From: Lutimonas halocynthiae | Lineage (GTDB): Bacteria > Bacteroidota > Bacteroidia > Flavobacteriales > Flavobacteriaceae | Direction of reading: 5' to 3' | DNA: 64,000 bases | NCBI RefSeq assembly: GCF_030409835.1 | Contig: NZ_JAUFQO010000004.1 | Location: 868,001 to 932,000 of the forward strand | Shown here: positions 53,153 to 63,461 of the stretch, piece by piece | How positions within the stretch are numbered: the stretch's first letter is position 1 | Layout of the letters: each line of letters opens with the position of its first letter | Notes under the pieces: generated by a model | Seen by the model: the letters and a program-made list of their open reading frames with translations, nothing else | The model's database searches: none | Told to the model about the DNA's origin: nothing | Translations under genes and position numbers: made by a program

Positions 53153-53857
53153 ATGAAAAAATTAATTACATGTTTATTGCTGCTGACAGTTTTTACAATC
53201 AGCGCCCAACAATCTTACTGGACCAATTACACCTTTATCGTAGAACCTGAGAACGAGTCTGTCGTTTTCAAATTGATAGACGATTATTTTAAGGAACACA
53301 AAACAGAAGGCGTAACGGTGAGTTTGTATGCCAATCACTTTCACGATGAGGAAAATACGGCTACCCATATGATTGTTTTTGCTGGTTCTTTAGATGCACT
53401 GGGAGCGATGTATGCAAATGATGGTGGCGATGCCTGGGATTTACTGGGAGCAAGATTAGACCACCATATTAAAGACGGATCTGGTGCCAGAATGGGAACC
53501 ATGAAAAAAGCATTTGGAGAAACTGATGGTGATTTCCCAATACAACGATACTTTATTTTAGATGTTGAAGATACTGACGCCTTCGAAGCAGGTTATTCAA
53601 AATTTAATACTGATCATAAACCAGCAGGAAGAATGGTTATGATGGGGAATATTACCTCAGGAGTCTCTCCTGAAGGCGAAAATCATTGGGTTATTGCTGC
53701 CTATAAAGATTTTAAAGGTGCTATGGGAGGCGCAAGTGCTGGCCTATCAGATGACCAACGTGCTGCTAGAAAAACAGATTGGAAAACCTTCCAAGACAAC
53801 AATGGAGGCGTCCGCATGGTGCGTTCTGGCCTCAGGGTTCGTTTAGGGCAATGGTAA
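53153..53857 (+). CDS. hypothetical secreted protein
   Basis: 234 residues. Signal peptide to about ISAQ. The mature part has alpha-beta pattern with NYTFIVEPENESVVFKLIDDYFKEH, THMIVFAGSLDALGAMYANDGGDAW, FILDVEDTDAFEAGYSKFN, recalling two tandem ferredoxin-like (EthD/dimeric alpha-beta barrel) halves with two matching segments. No family named with confidence. Strong terminator follows at 53882-53912. Confidence 0.78.
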   Translation: MKKLITCLLLLTVFTISAQQSYWTNYTFIVEPENESVVFKLIDDYFKEHKTEGVTVSLYANHFHDEENTATHMIVFAGSLDALGAMYANDGGDAWDLLGARLDHHIKDGSGARMGTMKKAFGETDGDFPIQRYFILDVEDTDAFEAGYSKFNTDHKPAGRMVMMGNITSGVSPEGENHWVIAAYKDFKGAMGGASAGLSDDQRAARKTDWKTFQDNNGGVRMVRSGLRVRLGQW

Positions 53858-53881
53858 ACGATATTTAAATGCTAAAACAAA

Positions 53882-53912
53882 AAATACCCTCTGAAATAGA
53901 GGGTATTTTTTT
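53882..53912 (+). terminator. Rho-independent terminator
   Basis: AAATACCCTCT pairs with AGAGGGTATTT around GAAAT, followed by a run of T. Confidence 0.9.
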
Positions 53913-54010
53913 TGACTAGAATTAGCCTCTCATTTTACCAGAAGCATCATTTTAATTTTACCAACTTCCTTTGAGCTAAAATGGGGTGATTAGCAAATGA
54001 ATAATAACAT

Positions 54011-55495
54011 TTAAATCATGTCTTGCATGTACATTTTGATATTGGCATCCTTATAAATTTTCTGAACCATATTGGTATATAACTCGGCAAACCCCTTGTT
54101 CTTGGCAAGATTACCAAAAAGAGATTTCTGTTTGATAAAAGCCAGCGGGTCTGTATTGGTTAGCTGTGCTGCTTGTCGAAGTTCCTTTTGCATAGCATCT
54201 ATAACTTCAAGAGGTTGATCATTTTTATCGGTTTGTATATCACTATAATAGCACCAGGCAGCAAGAACCAATGTTACGAATTCAATACTTCTTCCTTCTT
54301 CTAAATTTTCCTCAAGCGTGGCGATTAAAAATTTTGGCAATTTGGCTGAACTTTCCGAACAAATACGGCTTACACTATCCTTGATGTTAGGATTGGCAAA
54401 GCGTGCCTCCAAACTGTCTTTGTATACATTTAAATCTATCCCTTTTACCTCATCCAATACCGGGGTTGCTTCCTTATCCATAAACGCTCTTAAATAGGTA
54501 ACGAAGGTTTCGTCTTCCATACAGGCATTAATGGTTTTGTGTCCATGTAAGGCGCCCAATATCCCCAGAACAGAGTGACCTGCATTTAATAAACGAAGTT
54601 TCATTTTTTCATAGGGCTTCACGTCAGGAACAAACTGCACTCCTACTTTTTCAAATTCAGGCCGACCACAAGAAAAATTATCTTCTACGACCCATTGTAT
54701 AAATGGCTCACAGGTCACGGGCCACTCGTCTCTAATTTCATAGGTTTTTGCTAAATAATCAATGTCAGATTGAGTAGTTACTGGGGTTATACGGTCAACC
54801 ATACTATTAGGAAAGCATACCTCTTGTTCTATCCAATGTGCCAAGTCTTCATCTTGTTGCCTGGCATAAGCCAATAACATATTACGCGCCACATCACCGT
54901 TGTGCTGAATGTTATCACAAGACATGATGGTAAAGGCAGGTAGTTGTGCTTCACGACGCTTCTTTAGAGCAGCTGTTAAAAACCCATATACTGTTTTTGG
55001 ATTATCAGGATACTTTAAATCATGCTTTATGTCGCTATTTTCAATATCAAACTCACCGGTTGAAGGATTAAAATTATAGCCTCCCTCAGTAATCGTCAGG
55101 GATACAATTTTAGTAGATGCTAGAGCCATCAAGTCTATTACTGCTGCAGCATCATCCACACCTAGTAAAACATCACGAATTGAACCAATTACACTAGGTA
55201 ATATCTTTCCATCAGGTTCCTTTACAATAAGTGTATAAAGACCGTCCTGTTTCGCTAAAACATCGTGTATTTTTCTATCTGCCTCGCGCAAACCAACACC
55301 AGATATACCCCATTCAGGAGCATAGTGTTCTTCTTGAAGCTTTTGTGTGTAAAAAGCTTGATGCGACCGATGAAAACCACCAACGCCAATATGCACCATA
55401 CCTGAGATTAGCTCGTTTCTGGCATATGTAGGGCATGGCATTTTATTGGCAATAAGTGCTAAGTTTTTTTGGTTAAGTAACAGGGGATTTTTCAT
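54011..55495 (-). CDS. mannitol dehydrogenase family polyol/hexuronate dehydrogenase
   Basis: 494 residues from the ATG at 55495, 2 bp after the permease stop; an upstream in-frame start at 55540 would overlap that gene. NAD motif VHIGVGGFHRSHQAFY near the start, and the catalytic region KMRLLNAGHSVLGILGALHG (Lys, Asn and His of the family). It oxidises sugar alcohols such as mannitol or arabinitol, or interconverts fructuronate and mannonate; the substrate cannot be fixed. Cytosolic. Its partner permease suggests uptake followed by oxidation. Confidence 0.93.
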   Translation of the reverse strand: MKNPLLLNQKNLALIANKMPCPTYARNELISGMVHIGVGGFHRSHQAFYTQKLQEEHYAPEWGISGVGLREADRKIHDVLAKQDGLYTLIVKEPDGKILPSVIGSIRDVLLGVDDAAAVIDLMALASTKIVSLTITEGGYNFNPSTGEFDIENSDIKHDLKYPDNPKTVYGFLTAALKKRREAQLPAFTIMSCDNIQHNGDVARNMLLAYARQQDEDLAHWIEQEVCFPNSMVDRITPVTTQSDIDYLAKTYEIRDEWPVTCEPFIQWVVEDNFSCGRPEFEKVGVQFVPDVKPYEKMKLRLLNAGHSVLGILGALHGHKTINACMEDETFVTYLRAFMDKEATPVLDEVKGIDLNVYKDSLEARFANPNIKDSVSRICSESSAKLPKFLIATLEENLEEGRSIEFVTLVLAAWCYYSDIQTDKNDQPLEVIDAMQKELRQAAQLTNTDPLAFIKQKSLFGNLAKNKGFAELYTNMVQKIYKDANIKMYMQDMI

Positions 55496-55497
55496 TA

Positions 55498-57219
55498 CTA
55501 CGTGTTTGATTGTTTTTGTTTTCTGCGTTGTAAGGCCCAATAATCAGCAACGAAATAGCAAATTGTACAGACAAATGCATATGTATAGAATTGTGCTCTA
55601 TTGGCTTCATAGATATCTTCATTAGCGCTTCCAAAAAGCACAATACCAGCTAGTATCAAAGTAATGATGAGCGCACTAATCGCTATGATTTTTAGTATCC
55701 TTGAGAAGATAGAATTATCAACCACATGCTTTGGTTCTAACTTTGCTTTTTGTTCTTGAAAATTTTCAATGTTTTCGTTGCGTTGTTTTTCTTTTGCTTC
55801 TTCTTCAGGATATGGCTTATTCGCTCCATATTGTTTGGCAAGGAAAGTATAGACCAGTATGGTAAAAATCCATGTAGGAATAAATAAATAAAAGAAGGAA
55901 ATCACATTTATTGCGTTCAATCCGAAACCAAATAGCAGACCCAATGCCCATGAAGCAATGGCCGGGGTACTAAAAGTCAAATTACGATATGATGACCAAT
56001 ACCGTGTATAACCAATTCTCGGAAATATTTGATGTTCAGCAAAGACGATTGCTCCTACTGGCACTACAATAAGACCCGCATAAGTTAACAACGGCAGTAT
56101 CTGTGAAAAAACGAACGGAAAACACGCTATGATTATCGTTACTAAACCTACCGTGAGGGTCGTTTTTTTTCGTGAATGGTTATAGAAGATGGCTTGCGCC
56201 GCCAAGCCTGCCCGATAAAGGTTTGTAATGGCTGTGGTCCATCCGGCTACGATCACAATTACAAATCCAGACCAACCTAGTGCATAATAGGCAACATCAC
56301 CAGGGTCGAGCTCGACTATTGATTTGCCAAGAATTACGGCAGCTCCTGCTCCCATAATTCCGGCGGCGACCCAGGCGACATAGTGTCCGAACATCATTCC
56401 TGTGCTGGTTGCCAGACCGTAGATTTTCTTTTTAGCGAAACGCAGCAGCGCCATATCAATTAATCCGAAATGGGTAATCGTATTGGCCGCCCAGGCAAAC
56501 CCAATTACTTCGACCAAACCAATGCCGGGTTCTCCATTACTATCAATTCCGGTCCAGATTGATTGATCGCCCAATTCCATAAAATCATTCCACCCAACCG
56601 GTAAGGTCTTTCCCAAAACGTCAAGTGACAATGCCGGCAAAAGCACCATTGCTCCGCTTGTAAACATCACGAATAACCACGGAGCACAAACTCCTGAAAA
56701 CTCAGAAACTGCGTTAAAACCATAAATAGCTATTGACACCACCACGGCGCCAACACAAAATACAATCAATACAAACCAAAGATTTGTTGGGTACCAGTTT
56801 AATTGGGCCGGCACATTAAAGGCAAAGCGAACAGCTGTAGCCGATACAGTAATCATAGCTGCTGATATAACTGAAAAAATGACAACATTCGCCCAATTGT
56901 ATAGCTTGGTCATTGAATCTCCGGCAATCTTATTGAGATAGGTATAGAGACTTAGGCGCGTATCAACGGCAATAGGCGAAGTAATCAGCGTCCAGCTAAG
57001 TACAGCTAAAACATTACCGATGAGTAGACCCAGCAGAATATCCATTGTTTTAGCTCCCAAGGCGACAAATGTCGCACCAATGACAAACTCAGTTGCGGCA
57101 ACATGCTCTGCAGCATAAAGGCCTGCAAAATGGGTCCAATCGTGTAATTTATTTTTAGCAATGGGTAATTGCTCTTCGTCTATGTTTTTAAATTGCTGAA
57201 AATCGTTGTTTGTATTCAT
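55498..57219 (-). CDS. NCS1-like (cytosine/purine/allantoin) symporter
   Basis: 573 residues with about 12 transmembrane helices (from ~36 onward) and a charged C-terminal loop (~475-515). The segment EFVIGATFVALGAKTMDILLGLLIGNVLAVLSW and GWTTAITNLYRAGL fit the NCS1 family. Such carriers import nucleobases or related compounds with H+ or Na+. Its co-translation with a polyol dehydrogenase is unusual and suggests a different substrate here. Inner membrane. Confidence 0.85.
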   Translation of the reverse strand: MNTNNDFQQFKNIDEEQLPIAKNKLHDWTHFAGLYAAEHVAATEFVIGATFVALGAKTMDILLGLLIGNVLAVLSWTLITSPIAVDTRLSLYTYLNKIAGDSMTKLYNWANVVIFSVISAAMITVSATAVRFAFNVPAQLNWYPTNLWFVLIVFCVGAVVVSIAIYGFNAVSEFSGVCAPWLFVMFTSGAMVLLPALSLDVLGKTLPVGWNDFMELGDQSIWTGIDSNGEPGIGLVEVIGFAWAANTITHFGLIDMALLRFAKKKIYGLATSTGMMFGHYVAWVAAGIMGAGAAVILGKSIVELDPGDVAYYALGWSGFVIVIVAGWTTAITNLYRAGLAAQAIFYNHSRKKTTLTVGLVTIIIACFPFVFSQILPLLTYAGLIVVPVGAIVFAEHQIFPRIGYTRYWSSYRNLTFSTPAIASWALGLLFGFGLNAINVISFFYLFIPTWIFTILVYTFLAKQYGANKPYPEEEAKEKQRNENIENFQEQKAKLEPKHVVDNSIFSRILKIIAISALIITLILAGIVLFGSANEDIYEANRAQFYTYAFVCTICYFVADYWALQRRKQKQSNT

Positions 57220-57435
57220 TTGTTAGGTTGGTGTTGTAAATATCTACTCATAATACAGCAATCTTTTCATAAGATGAATCAATCTACTGAAACACAAAAT
57301 GTCATATTAAAACAAAAATAACTAATTATTATAAACTGCATTTTTGAACATTGCTATTGGCGAATTATCCTGCTGTTATTACACTGAGAGTTGCCAGAAC
57401 TTAGGATCAAGATTGTTTGAGTGGATTCTAAAAAG

Positions 57436-57465
57436 CATAAAGGGCCTTAAAAGGCCCTTTATTTT
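57436..57465 (-). terminator. Rho-independent terminator
   Basis: AAAGGGCCTT pairs with AAGGCCCTTT in a compact hairpin with A/T runs on both sides. It lies downstream of the sulfatase gene; it is bidirectional in form. 57220-57527 otherwise holds nothing I can call. Confidence 0.85.
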
Positions 57466-57527
57466 GTTGGTATTTTTCTTCTGACTCATGCTAAACACAA
57501 AGACAAATGACATTTAATTTGCGCGTT

Positions 57528-59054
57528 TTAGTTCTTTTGACTTGCTTCTATTTGTTGTAAAACTTTGTCAAGACTAAAACTACCTATTTCCTGTCTTTGT
57601 GGAAAATCTTTAAAGGTCATTAGAAAGTCTTTAATTTTAGCTTGTGCCGGCACCAAAACAAACATTCGTTCAGCCATCCAATGGTTATAATCTTCAGAAT
57701 CATGTGGTGCTCTTTCATAAGGGTCACCTTTAAGGTCAATCAATTGAGGAAACCTCAAGTCAGTATACCCTTTTTGCCATACATCAAATCCGTGATTTTC
57801 CTGAATTCTAAAATGAAGCTTCCATCTGTTGTATCTGTAGGCATTTAAGTTCCCATCATCATCAAAATAAAATATTTCTTTTCTAGGACTTTTCTCAACC
57901 TCACCGGTTAACATAGGCAGCATATTGTATCCATCTAAATGTACTTTGAAATTTTTACCGTTGGCGCTATGCCCCTTTAGTAATTTTTCTTTTACATCAG
58001 TTTCTCCTGCAGCAGCAAGAAAAGTTGGCAACCAATCTTCACCAGAAATAATTTCATTACTAACTTGATTTGGTTTTATTTTGGCCGGCCATTTAATTAA
58101 ACAAGGTGCTCTAAAACCGCCTTCCCAGGTAGTTGCTTTTTCACCTCTAAATGGTGTCATACCACCATCTGGCCAAAAAATAATTTCTGCACCATTATCA
58201 GTTCCAAAAATTACGATTGTATTTTCTTCAATGCCTAGATCGGTTAATGTTTGTGTTAACTCACCAACAATTTTATCAAGTTTGGTCATGCCGTCTGCAT
58301 ACAAACCCAAACCGGTTTTATTCGCTTCATCATCAGTTAAGTGCGTCCAAACATGCATTAATGTAGAATTGTACCAAACAAAAAATGGGTCGTCATTTTT
58401 AACCGATTTTTTCATGAAATCTATTGCCGCTACTTTGGTTTCCTGATCAATAGTTTCCATCCTTTTTTTAGTTAAGGGGCCCGTATCCTCAATCTTTCCA
58501 TCCGCGAAGGAGTGAATCACTCCTCTTGGGCCGAATTTTTTCTTAAATTCCGGATTTTGTGGATAATCTTCATTCTCAGGTTCTTCTTCTGCATTTAAGT
58601 GGTATAAGTTCCCTAAAAATTCGTCAAAACCATGATTAGAAGGTAGGTGTTCATCTCTATCTCCCAAATGGTTTTTTCCAAATTGACCGGTTGCATAACC
58701 ATGATTTTTTAGTAATTCTGCAATGGTTGGGTCTAAGGCACTCAAGCCTTCTTTTGCTCCGGGAAGTCCTACTTTAGTCAAGCCTGTTCTATATGGTGAT
58801 TGTCCGGTTATAAATGCTGATCTACCAGCCGTACAGCTTTGTTGTGAGTAATAATCGGTAAACATGATCCCATCATGTCCTATTTTATCAATATTTGGTG
58901 TTTTATAACCCATCATTCCTCTGTTGTAAATACCCGGATTGTCCCAGCCGATGTCATCACCCCAGATTACCAGGATATTTGGTTTCTTTTCTTTTTGAGC
59001 GAATGATACTAAAGGAATCATTAGTATTAATGCTAACATTAGAATTTTTCTCAT
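57528..59054 (-). CDS. secreted arylsulfatase-family sulfatase
   Basis: 508 residues. Signal peptide to about FAQ. Sulfatase signature SCTAGRSAFITGQ with C74 as the formylglycine precursor (C-x-A-x-R, as in the type I sulfatases), metal-binding WGDDIGW, GTDNGAEI and the downstream K and H motifs (FGKNHLGD, LMHVWTHL). It removes sulfate from sulfated carbohydrates or aromatics. In flavobacteria such enzymes often serve the use of algal polysaccharides. Needs a maturation enzyme not seen in this window. Single gene between the permease unit and the 1397-residue transferase. Confidence 0.95.
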   Translation of the reverse strand: MRKILMLALILMIPLVSFAQKEKKPNILVIWGDDIGWDNPGIYNRGMMGYKTPNIDKIGHDGIMFTDYYSQQSCTAGRSAFITGQSPYRTGLTKVGLPGAKEGLSALDPTIAELLKNHGYATGQFGKNHLGDRDEHLPSNHGFDEFLGNLYHLNAEEEPENEDYPQNPEFKKKFGPRGVIHSFADGKIEDTGPLTKKRMETIDQETKVAAIDFMKKSVKNDDPFFVWYNSTLMHVWTHLTDDEANKTGLGLYADGMTKLDKIVGELTQTLTDLGIEENTIVIFGTDNGAEIIFWPDGGMTPFRGEKATTWEGGFRAPCLIKWPAKIKPNQVSNEIISGEDWLPTFLAAAGETDVKEKLLKGHSANGKNFKVHLDGYNMLPMLTGEVEKSPRKEIFYFDDDGNLNAYRYNRWKLHFRIQENHGFDVWQKGYTDLRFPQLIDLKGDPYERAPHDSEDYNHWMAERMFVLVPAQAKIKDFLMTFKDFPQRQEIGSFSLDKVLQQIEASQKN

Positions 59055-59256
59055 TGAGTTAAAATTTTAGGTTTAGTGTTACATTTGTTTTATCAGCACT
59101 AAGATAAGTAATTATTAGAATACCCTATACTTTGAAATCCTGACTTGAATCAATTTAATGAAACTCATAAGAATCACCTTCTGGTGAAACAGGGATGACC
59201 TTTGGATAAGTGCAAAGTCCATTTCTCATTACTCGCTACAAATCATGTCAGGCATA

Positions 59257-62200
59257 TTAATCTTCAATCCACCCCATAACAGTATTCGCTACAAAGCGTG
59301 GTTCAGGTGGTAAAGAATAGATGTCTTTTTCATAATTTTTGTTGTATGGTGAAATATTCATAATCTCACCATCCACAACCAAGGTACTGCTCCCGCCGGG
59401 GTCAAAGCCCATTGCTTTATCCATCCCATATTTTAAAAGAATATCAGCCATGTCAAAATGAGTCGCACCGACAGATTCTCTAATTCTACCATTTACCATA
59501 AGCACCATGAGTTTACCTTCTTTGGTAATCCCCACCGCTATTTTTGGCCCGCGCATATCCGTAAAATCTAATCTGGCAGCCTGCGTTTTAATAGAATTAG
59601 TTGTTTTCCATCCTTCCGCTTCCATGTTTAATATTTGCTTACCTTGATCTATGAGCATTGGCCCTGCTTCAATGGCATACAATATTTCATTCCAATTATA
59701 CGGATCCTTAGCCGGCTCCATCAACGCTATGGCTATCGGCTTTTCTTCTTGAAACAAATCACTTGAAAACAATTCTAAAGGAACAGACAAAGTGATTCCA
59801 ACTGGAATGATAGGTACAGTTTCTTTCGCTTTTGTCTCAATAATCTGTTTTACGGTATTCCCCGCTATCCTGATGATCACATTTCCATTACCTTCTATGG
59901 TGTCACTCTGATACGACAAATCATAATAGCAGGTTTCTGAACTACTGTGCTTATTATAATTAGCAGCCGCAAATACAAGGTTTTTTTTCTTTCCCTTAAC
60001 CTTAAAACCTGCCTGACTATTCACTTTCCTTATATCTACCTGGCCATTTTTATAAATAATAAAAGCTGGTTTATTAAAAAGTGGCGGACAAAACACTTTG
60101 TTATTCATGATCAATAATCCCAAGGGAGAACCAATATATGTTTCCGGTAAGCCCAACTTTCCTACTAATTCAGGGTTGAGTATATAGCCCCCATTCCATG
60201 CGAGCTCAATTTTATTTGAATTATTGTTTTTCTTTTTATATTCCTTGATTAAGCCAGGTACATTTTTCGGTTCTTTATTGGCGATATGTGCCGCAAACTT
60301 CCAGTTGTGTTCTTTGGTGTCAATTTCAGCCAATACCCCACTCCAAGGTAAACCATCTGCATACACGCCACCTGCAAATGACGATTTCACTTTATCTACC
60401 GTCTTATTTTCATTCATTTGTTGCTTCAATTGTTCCAAAAGTTTTTCTATAGGGGTACCATTTTCAGCAGCATCCTTAGAAATAATCTTCAACAATTTCT
60501 TCTCTCCAATTTCTTTTGCAAGTTTCTTATATAAATCGCCTTTTAAAGCCGTTTCAAAATCCTTTGCGGTTTGAATAGGCGTAGGATAGGCCAACGTGGT
60601 GCGAACACCTGCAGGTACAAATTGAATAAAACCACTGTCTATTGGGATTCCCATAATCCTGGCTGTCATTTCATTCAACACCTTCCCTATATGGAAATGG
60701 TCAATTTCGATAATGTCAGTCATCATAGCGGCCGACTCTCCATTTGTAATAAGAAAGCCATTTGCTTCTTTGATGTCTCTTAAAATGTTGATGGCCTTGG
60801 CACCCATTTGCGGAAAGTGAACCCCTTCTGACCATTGTTTAGTTTCAATTATCTGAACAACACCTGCTTTATATAACAATCCAAGTTCAGGCTCTTTTCC
60901 ACTCTCCAAATACTCTTTGATATTTGCGCTTGAAAACCATTTTGTAATGCGGGGCTCATGTATAAAAATATATATCTTTTCTAATTCCTGACCTCTAGCC
61001 TCGAGTATTTCGGAAGTCAGCTCTTCTTGTATGGTCAGTTTCAGTTGGGCACGAATAGGTTGCAAAACAAAATATTCTAACTCATGCTTTATAAAACGCC
61101 CTGGAAAATAACCTTTAGGTACTTTTTTCTTTAAATTTTTTGTCAATATTTTTCGGTCGTCAATTCCCAAAAATTTACTATTGGTTAATTGAAATAAAGC
61201 CAATTCCCAATCGGCAAAAAACTGTGGTGCCAAGGTTAAATCAGCTAAATTCTTTGGCTTAAAAACATCGTTATAGATCATATTGACCAAACCAGTCACT
61301 TCATGGGCAGTAAAGGCCTGATAGGTATAGGATTTTTTATTTCTATGCCTGTAGGCAAGGGCGTGGTCATGCCTTATCGAAAATTCTCCATCAACATATT
61401 TAAAAATATCATCAATGGCATTATAGTACTTATGGATGAGCTCTAAATTTGTGTTGGCCATATCTGGAATATCATTTTCCATCCTTCTGGCGTAGCCCAT
61501 TATTCTCCCTTTTACCAGTTGCTCTTCAACTCTAAAAAAACTTGGGTCAATTAATGATTTAAGATAGAGCATAAAAGACAAGCGTCCATAACCAGGCAAA
61601 TAATGTCTTGTTTTTCTGTTGAGGATTGCATCGAGGTCATCATTAGAAAAGTTTACCATTTTTTTGTACTCCTCCAATAAAACAACAACTTGCGGATCAA
61701 CTTCAACTGAATTCGCACCCAATTGCATATGTAACCTTTTTAGAACATATGCCATGTTTTTCTGCAATGATTCAAGGCTATAGCGTTTATTAATAACGTT
61801 TCGGTTATGCGTTACATCTACCATCCTGTTTTGAGGATAAAACACATGGTCGCATATTCTTTCTGCCAATTTTTTTGGAATTTTAGAGCCCTTAAATTCT
61901 AAAACATTTAGACGCATTGATGCGTCCAAATGACGACCGATAACCTCGTCATACACCTCTCTTGGCTCATATTGTCTGCAAAATATGGGTGTGCCACATG
62001 CAGCAGCTTCGATTATTGGCAAGCCCCTACCCTCGGTTTGACTGGGTAATAAAATCAAAGAGGCTACATCGTATAATTGTTCAATGTCTAAGGGTTTTTT
62101 GTATTTTTTCTTGAACTCGTTTTTGTCGAATTCACTAAACAAAAAGCCGAGTAGCACCCTTGGTTTGAACTCTTTAGGAAGTCCTTCCAGGAATTTCTTA

Positions 62201-63450
62201 AAATCTTTTTTTAGTTCTTCATAGTAATCCTGTTGACCGTGTGGAATGGGCCCTGAAACAATTAAGGATAGTTTTAATTGGGGATTGGTGATGAATTTAT
62301 CATAAAACGGTTCATAAGAAAACAGCCGTTTTATAAGTTTAAAGTTAAGCTCAATTGACTTTCTGCTAATCACTCTTGTTGGCTGGAGAAATACGATATT
62401 GTTGTTTACAAAATCGAATTTGCGTATGGTTTTATAACCCAACAGGATGGGTTTTAAAGAACGTTCACTTTTGGTGTGCTTGGCTGCTGTATGAACGGTG
62501 ATGCTGTCTTTTTTATTTGCAAAAATAGTAGACACCTGCATAAACGCTTTTATGATATCACGTTTACTCATCTGGTGCATTTTCGTATCTACAGCCGTTC
62601 CTAATAAAGCAACATTTGCAGGGTTATGGCCGTTGATTTCTATGAGGTGATTTTGCTGAATTTTATTGATATTGACATTCATCCATGATCTGCTTTCCCA
62701 TGGATAAATCATTTCAATCAATGAAAAGAATTCGCCTACATGTGAATTGTGAAAAAAGAAATCTCTAGGCCCTTTTTTAAGGCCTTTCTTTTTTCTTTCC
62801 ACTTCTCGGTTACCGCCTTCCCAATAAAAATCATGGTTATTATTAATGACCGGAATCCCTAAATATTCTGAAATTAAAACCGTTGCCAAGGCCAAAGAAA
62901 CATTACCCGGATTTGAGCAAACATTGATTAGATAAAGTAATGATATTTCATTTTCTTCAATATAGGTTCCCAGTTTTTCAACCAGAACCAATACTTCTTT
63001 CCAAAACTTACCAATCAGTTCATTATACTCCTTACTGCCACGTTCCATTTTAATATTAAAAAAGTCATGATATAGCGGCCAGGCATCAAATGCCTCCATT
63101 TCTGGTATTACTTTTTTAAATGCATCTTTTGGAATTAATTCATCAGCTTCCTGCTTAATGTCACCTGCGATAAAATGAATAGGAATAGTTGGGTATATTT
63201 TTTTAAAGGTCTTGGCATACTTTTCTGTTTCTACAGTAATACCATCTATGGTAAAGTAAAAGGTAACAAATGCAATACCTCCTTTTTCAACAAAAGTGTC
63301 AAAAGCATTTGTATCACCTTCAAAAGATGATTTTAATTTCTCTTCTCTAAATCTGTCAATAAACAGACCCAGATCAAACCATGTATTTATTTTTTCGCTT
63401 TTTAATTCTTCTAAGACCTTTTTAATATTCACACTCTGTTTATCAATCAT
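59257..63450 (-). CDS. glycosyltransferase - phosphodiester glycosidase (NAGPA-like) fusion
   Basis: 1397 residues. The N-terminal ~590 residues are a GT4-like transferase: VSLALATVLISEYLGIP, LILLPSQTEGRGLPIIEAAACGTPIFC at ~474-500. A middle part (~600-1000) is of unknown family. The C-terminal ~390 residues are a NAGPA-type phosphodiester glycosidase domain: NKIELAWNGGYILNPEL near 1085 and KAMGFDPGGSSTLVVDGEIM near 1350. NAGPA domains cleave sugar-phosphodiester bonds. No signal peptide or membrane helix. A transferase and a phosphodiesterase in one chain is unusual and suggests trimming or editing of a phosphodiester-linked glycan. It starts 12 bp after the stop of another GT gene, the partial one at the window edge. 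Confidence 0.85.
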   Translation of the reverse strand: MIDKQSVNIKKVLEELKSEKINTWFDLGLFIDRFREEKLKSSFEGDTNAFDTFVEKGGIAFVTFYFTIDGITVETEKYAKTFKKIYPTIPIHFIAGDIKQEADELIPKDAFKKVIPEMEAFDAWPLYHDFFNIKMERGSKEYNELIGKFWKEVLVLVEKLGTYIEENEISLLYLINVCSNPGNVSLALATVLISEYLGIPVINNNHDFYWEGGNREVERKKKGLKKGPRDFFFHNSHVGEFFSLIEMIYPWESRSWMNVNINKIQQNHLIEINGHNPANVALLGTAVDTKMHQMSKRDIIKAFMQVSTIFANKKDSITVHTAAKHTKSERSLKPILLGYKTIRKFDFVNNNIVFLQPTRVISRKSIELNFKLIKRLFSYEPFYDKFITNPQLKLSLIVSGPIPHGQQDYYEELKKDFKKFLEGLPKEFKPRVLLGFLFSEFDKNEFKKKYKKPLDIEQLYDVASLILLPSQTEGRGLPIIEAAACGTPIFCRQYEPREVYDEVIGRHLDASMRLNVLEFKGSKIPKKLAERICDHVFYPQNRMVDVTHNRNVINKRYSLESLQKNMAYVLKRLHMQLGANSVEVDPQVVVLLEEYKKMVNFSNDDLDAILNRKTRHYLPGYGRLSFMLYLKSLIDPSFFRVEEQLVKGRIMGYARRMENDIPDMANTNLELIHKYYNAIDDIFKYVDGEFSIRHDHALAYRHRNKKSYTYQAFTAHEVTGLVNMIYNDVFKPKNLADLTLAPQFFADWELALFQLTNSKFLGIDDRKILTKNLKKKVPKGYFPGRFIKHELEYFVLQPIRAQLKLTIQEELTSEILEARGQELEKIYIFIHEPRITKWFSSANIKEYLESGKEPELGLLYKAGVVQIIETKQWSEGVHFPQMGAKAINILRDIKEANGFLITNGESAAMMTDIIEIDHFHIGKVLNEMTARIMGIPIDSGFIQFVPAGVRTTLAYPTPIQTAKDFETALKGDLYKKLAKEIGEKKLLKIISKDAAENGTPIEKLLEQLKQQMNENKTVDKVKSSFAGGVYADGLPWSGVLAEIDTKEHNWKFAAHIANKEPKNVPGLIKEYKKKNNNSNKIELAWNGGYILNPELVGKLGLPETYIGSPLGLLIMNNKVFCPPLFNKPAFIIYKNGQVDIRKVNSQAGFKVKGKKKNLVFAAANYNKHSSSETCYYDLSYQSDTIEGNGNVIIRIAGNTVKQIIETKAKETVPIIPVGITLSVPLELFSSDLFQEEKPIAIALMEPAKDPYNWNEILYAIEAGPMLIDQGKQILNMEAEGWKTTNSIKTQAARLDFTDMRGPKIAVGITKEGKLMVLMVNGRIRESVGATHFDMADILLKYGMDKAMGFDPGGSSTLVVDGEIMNISPYNKNYEKDIYSLPPEPRFVANTVMGWIED

Positions 63451-63461
63451 CGTTTAATTTA

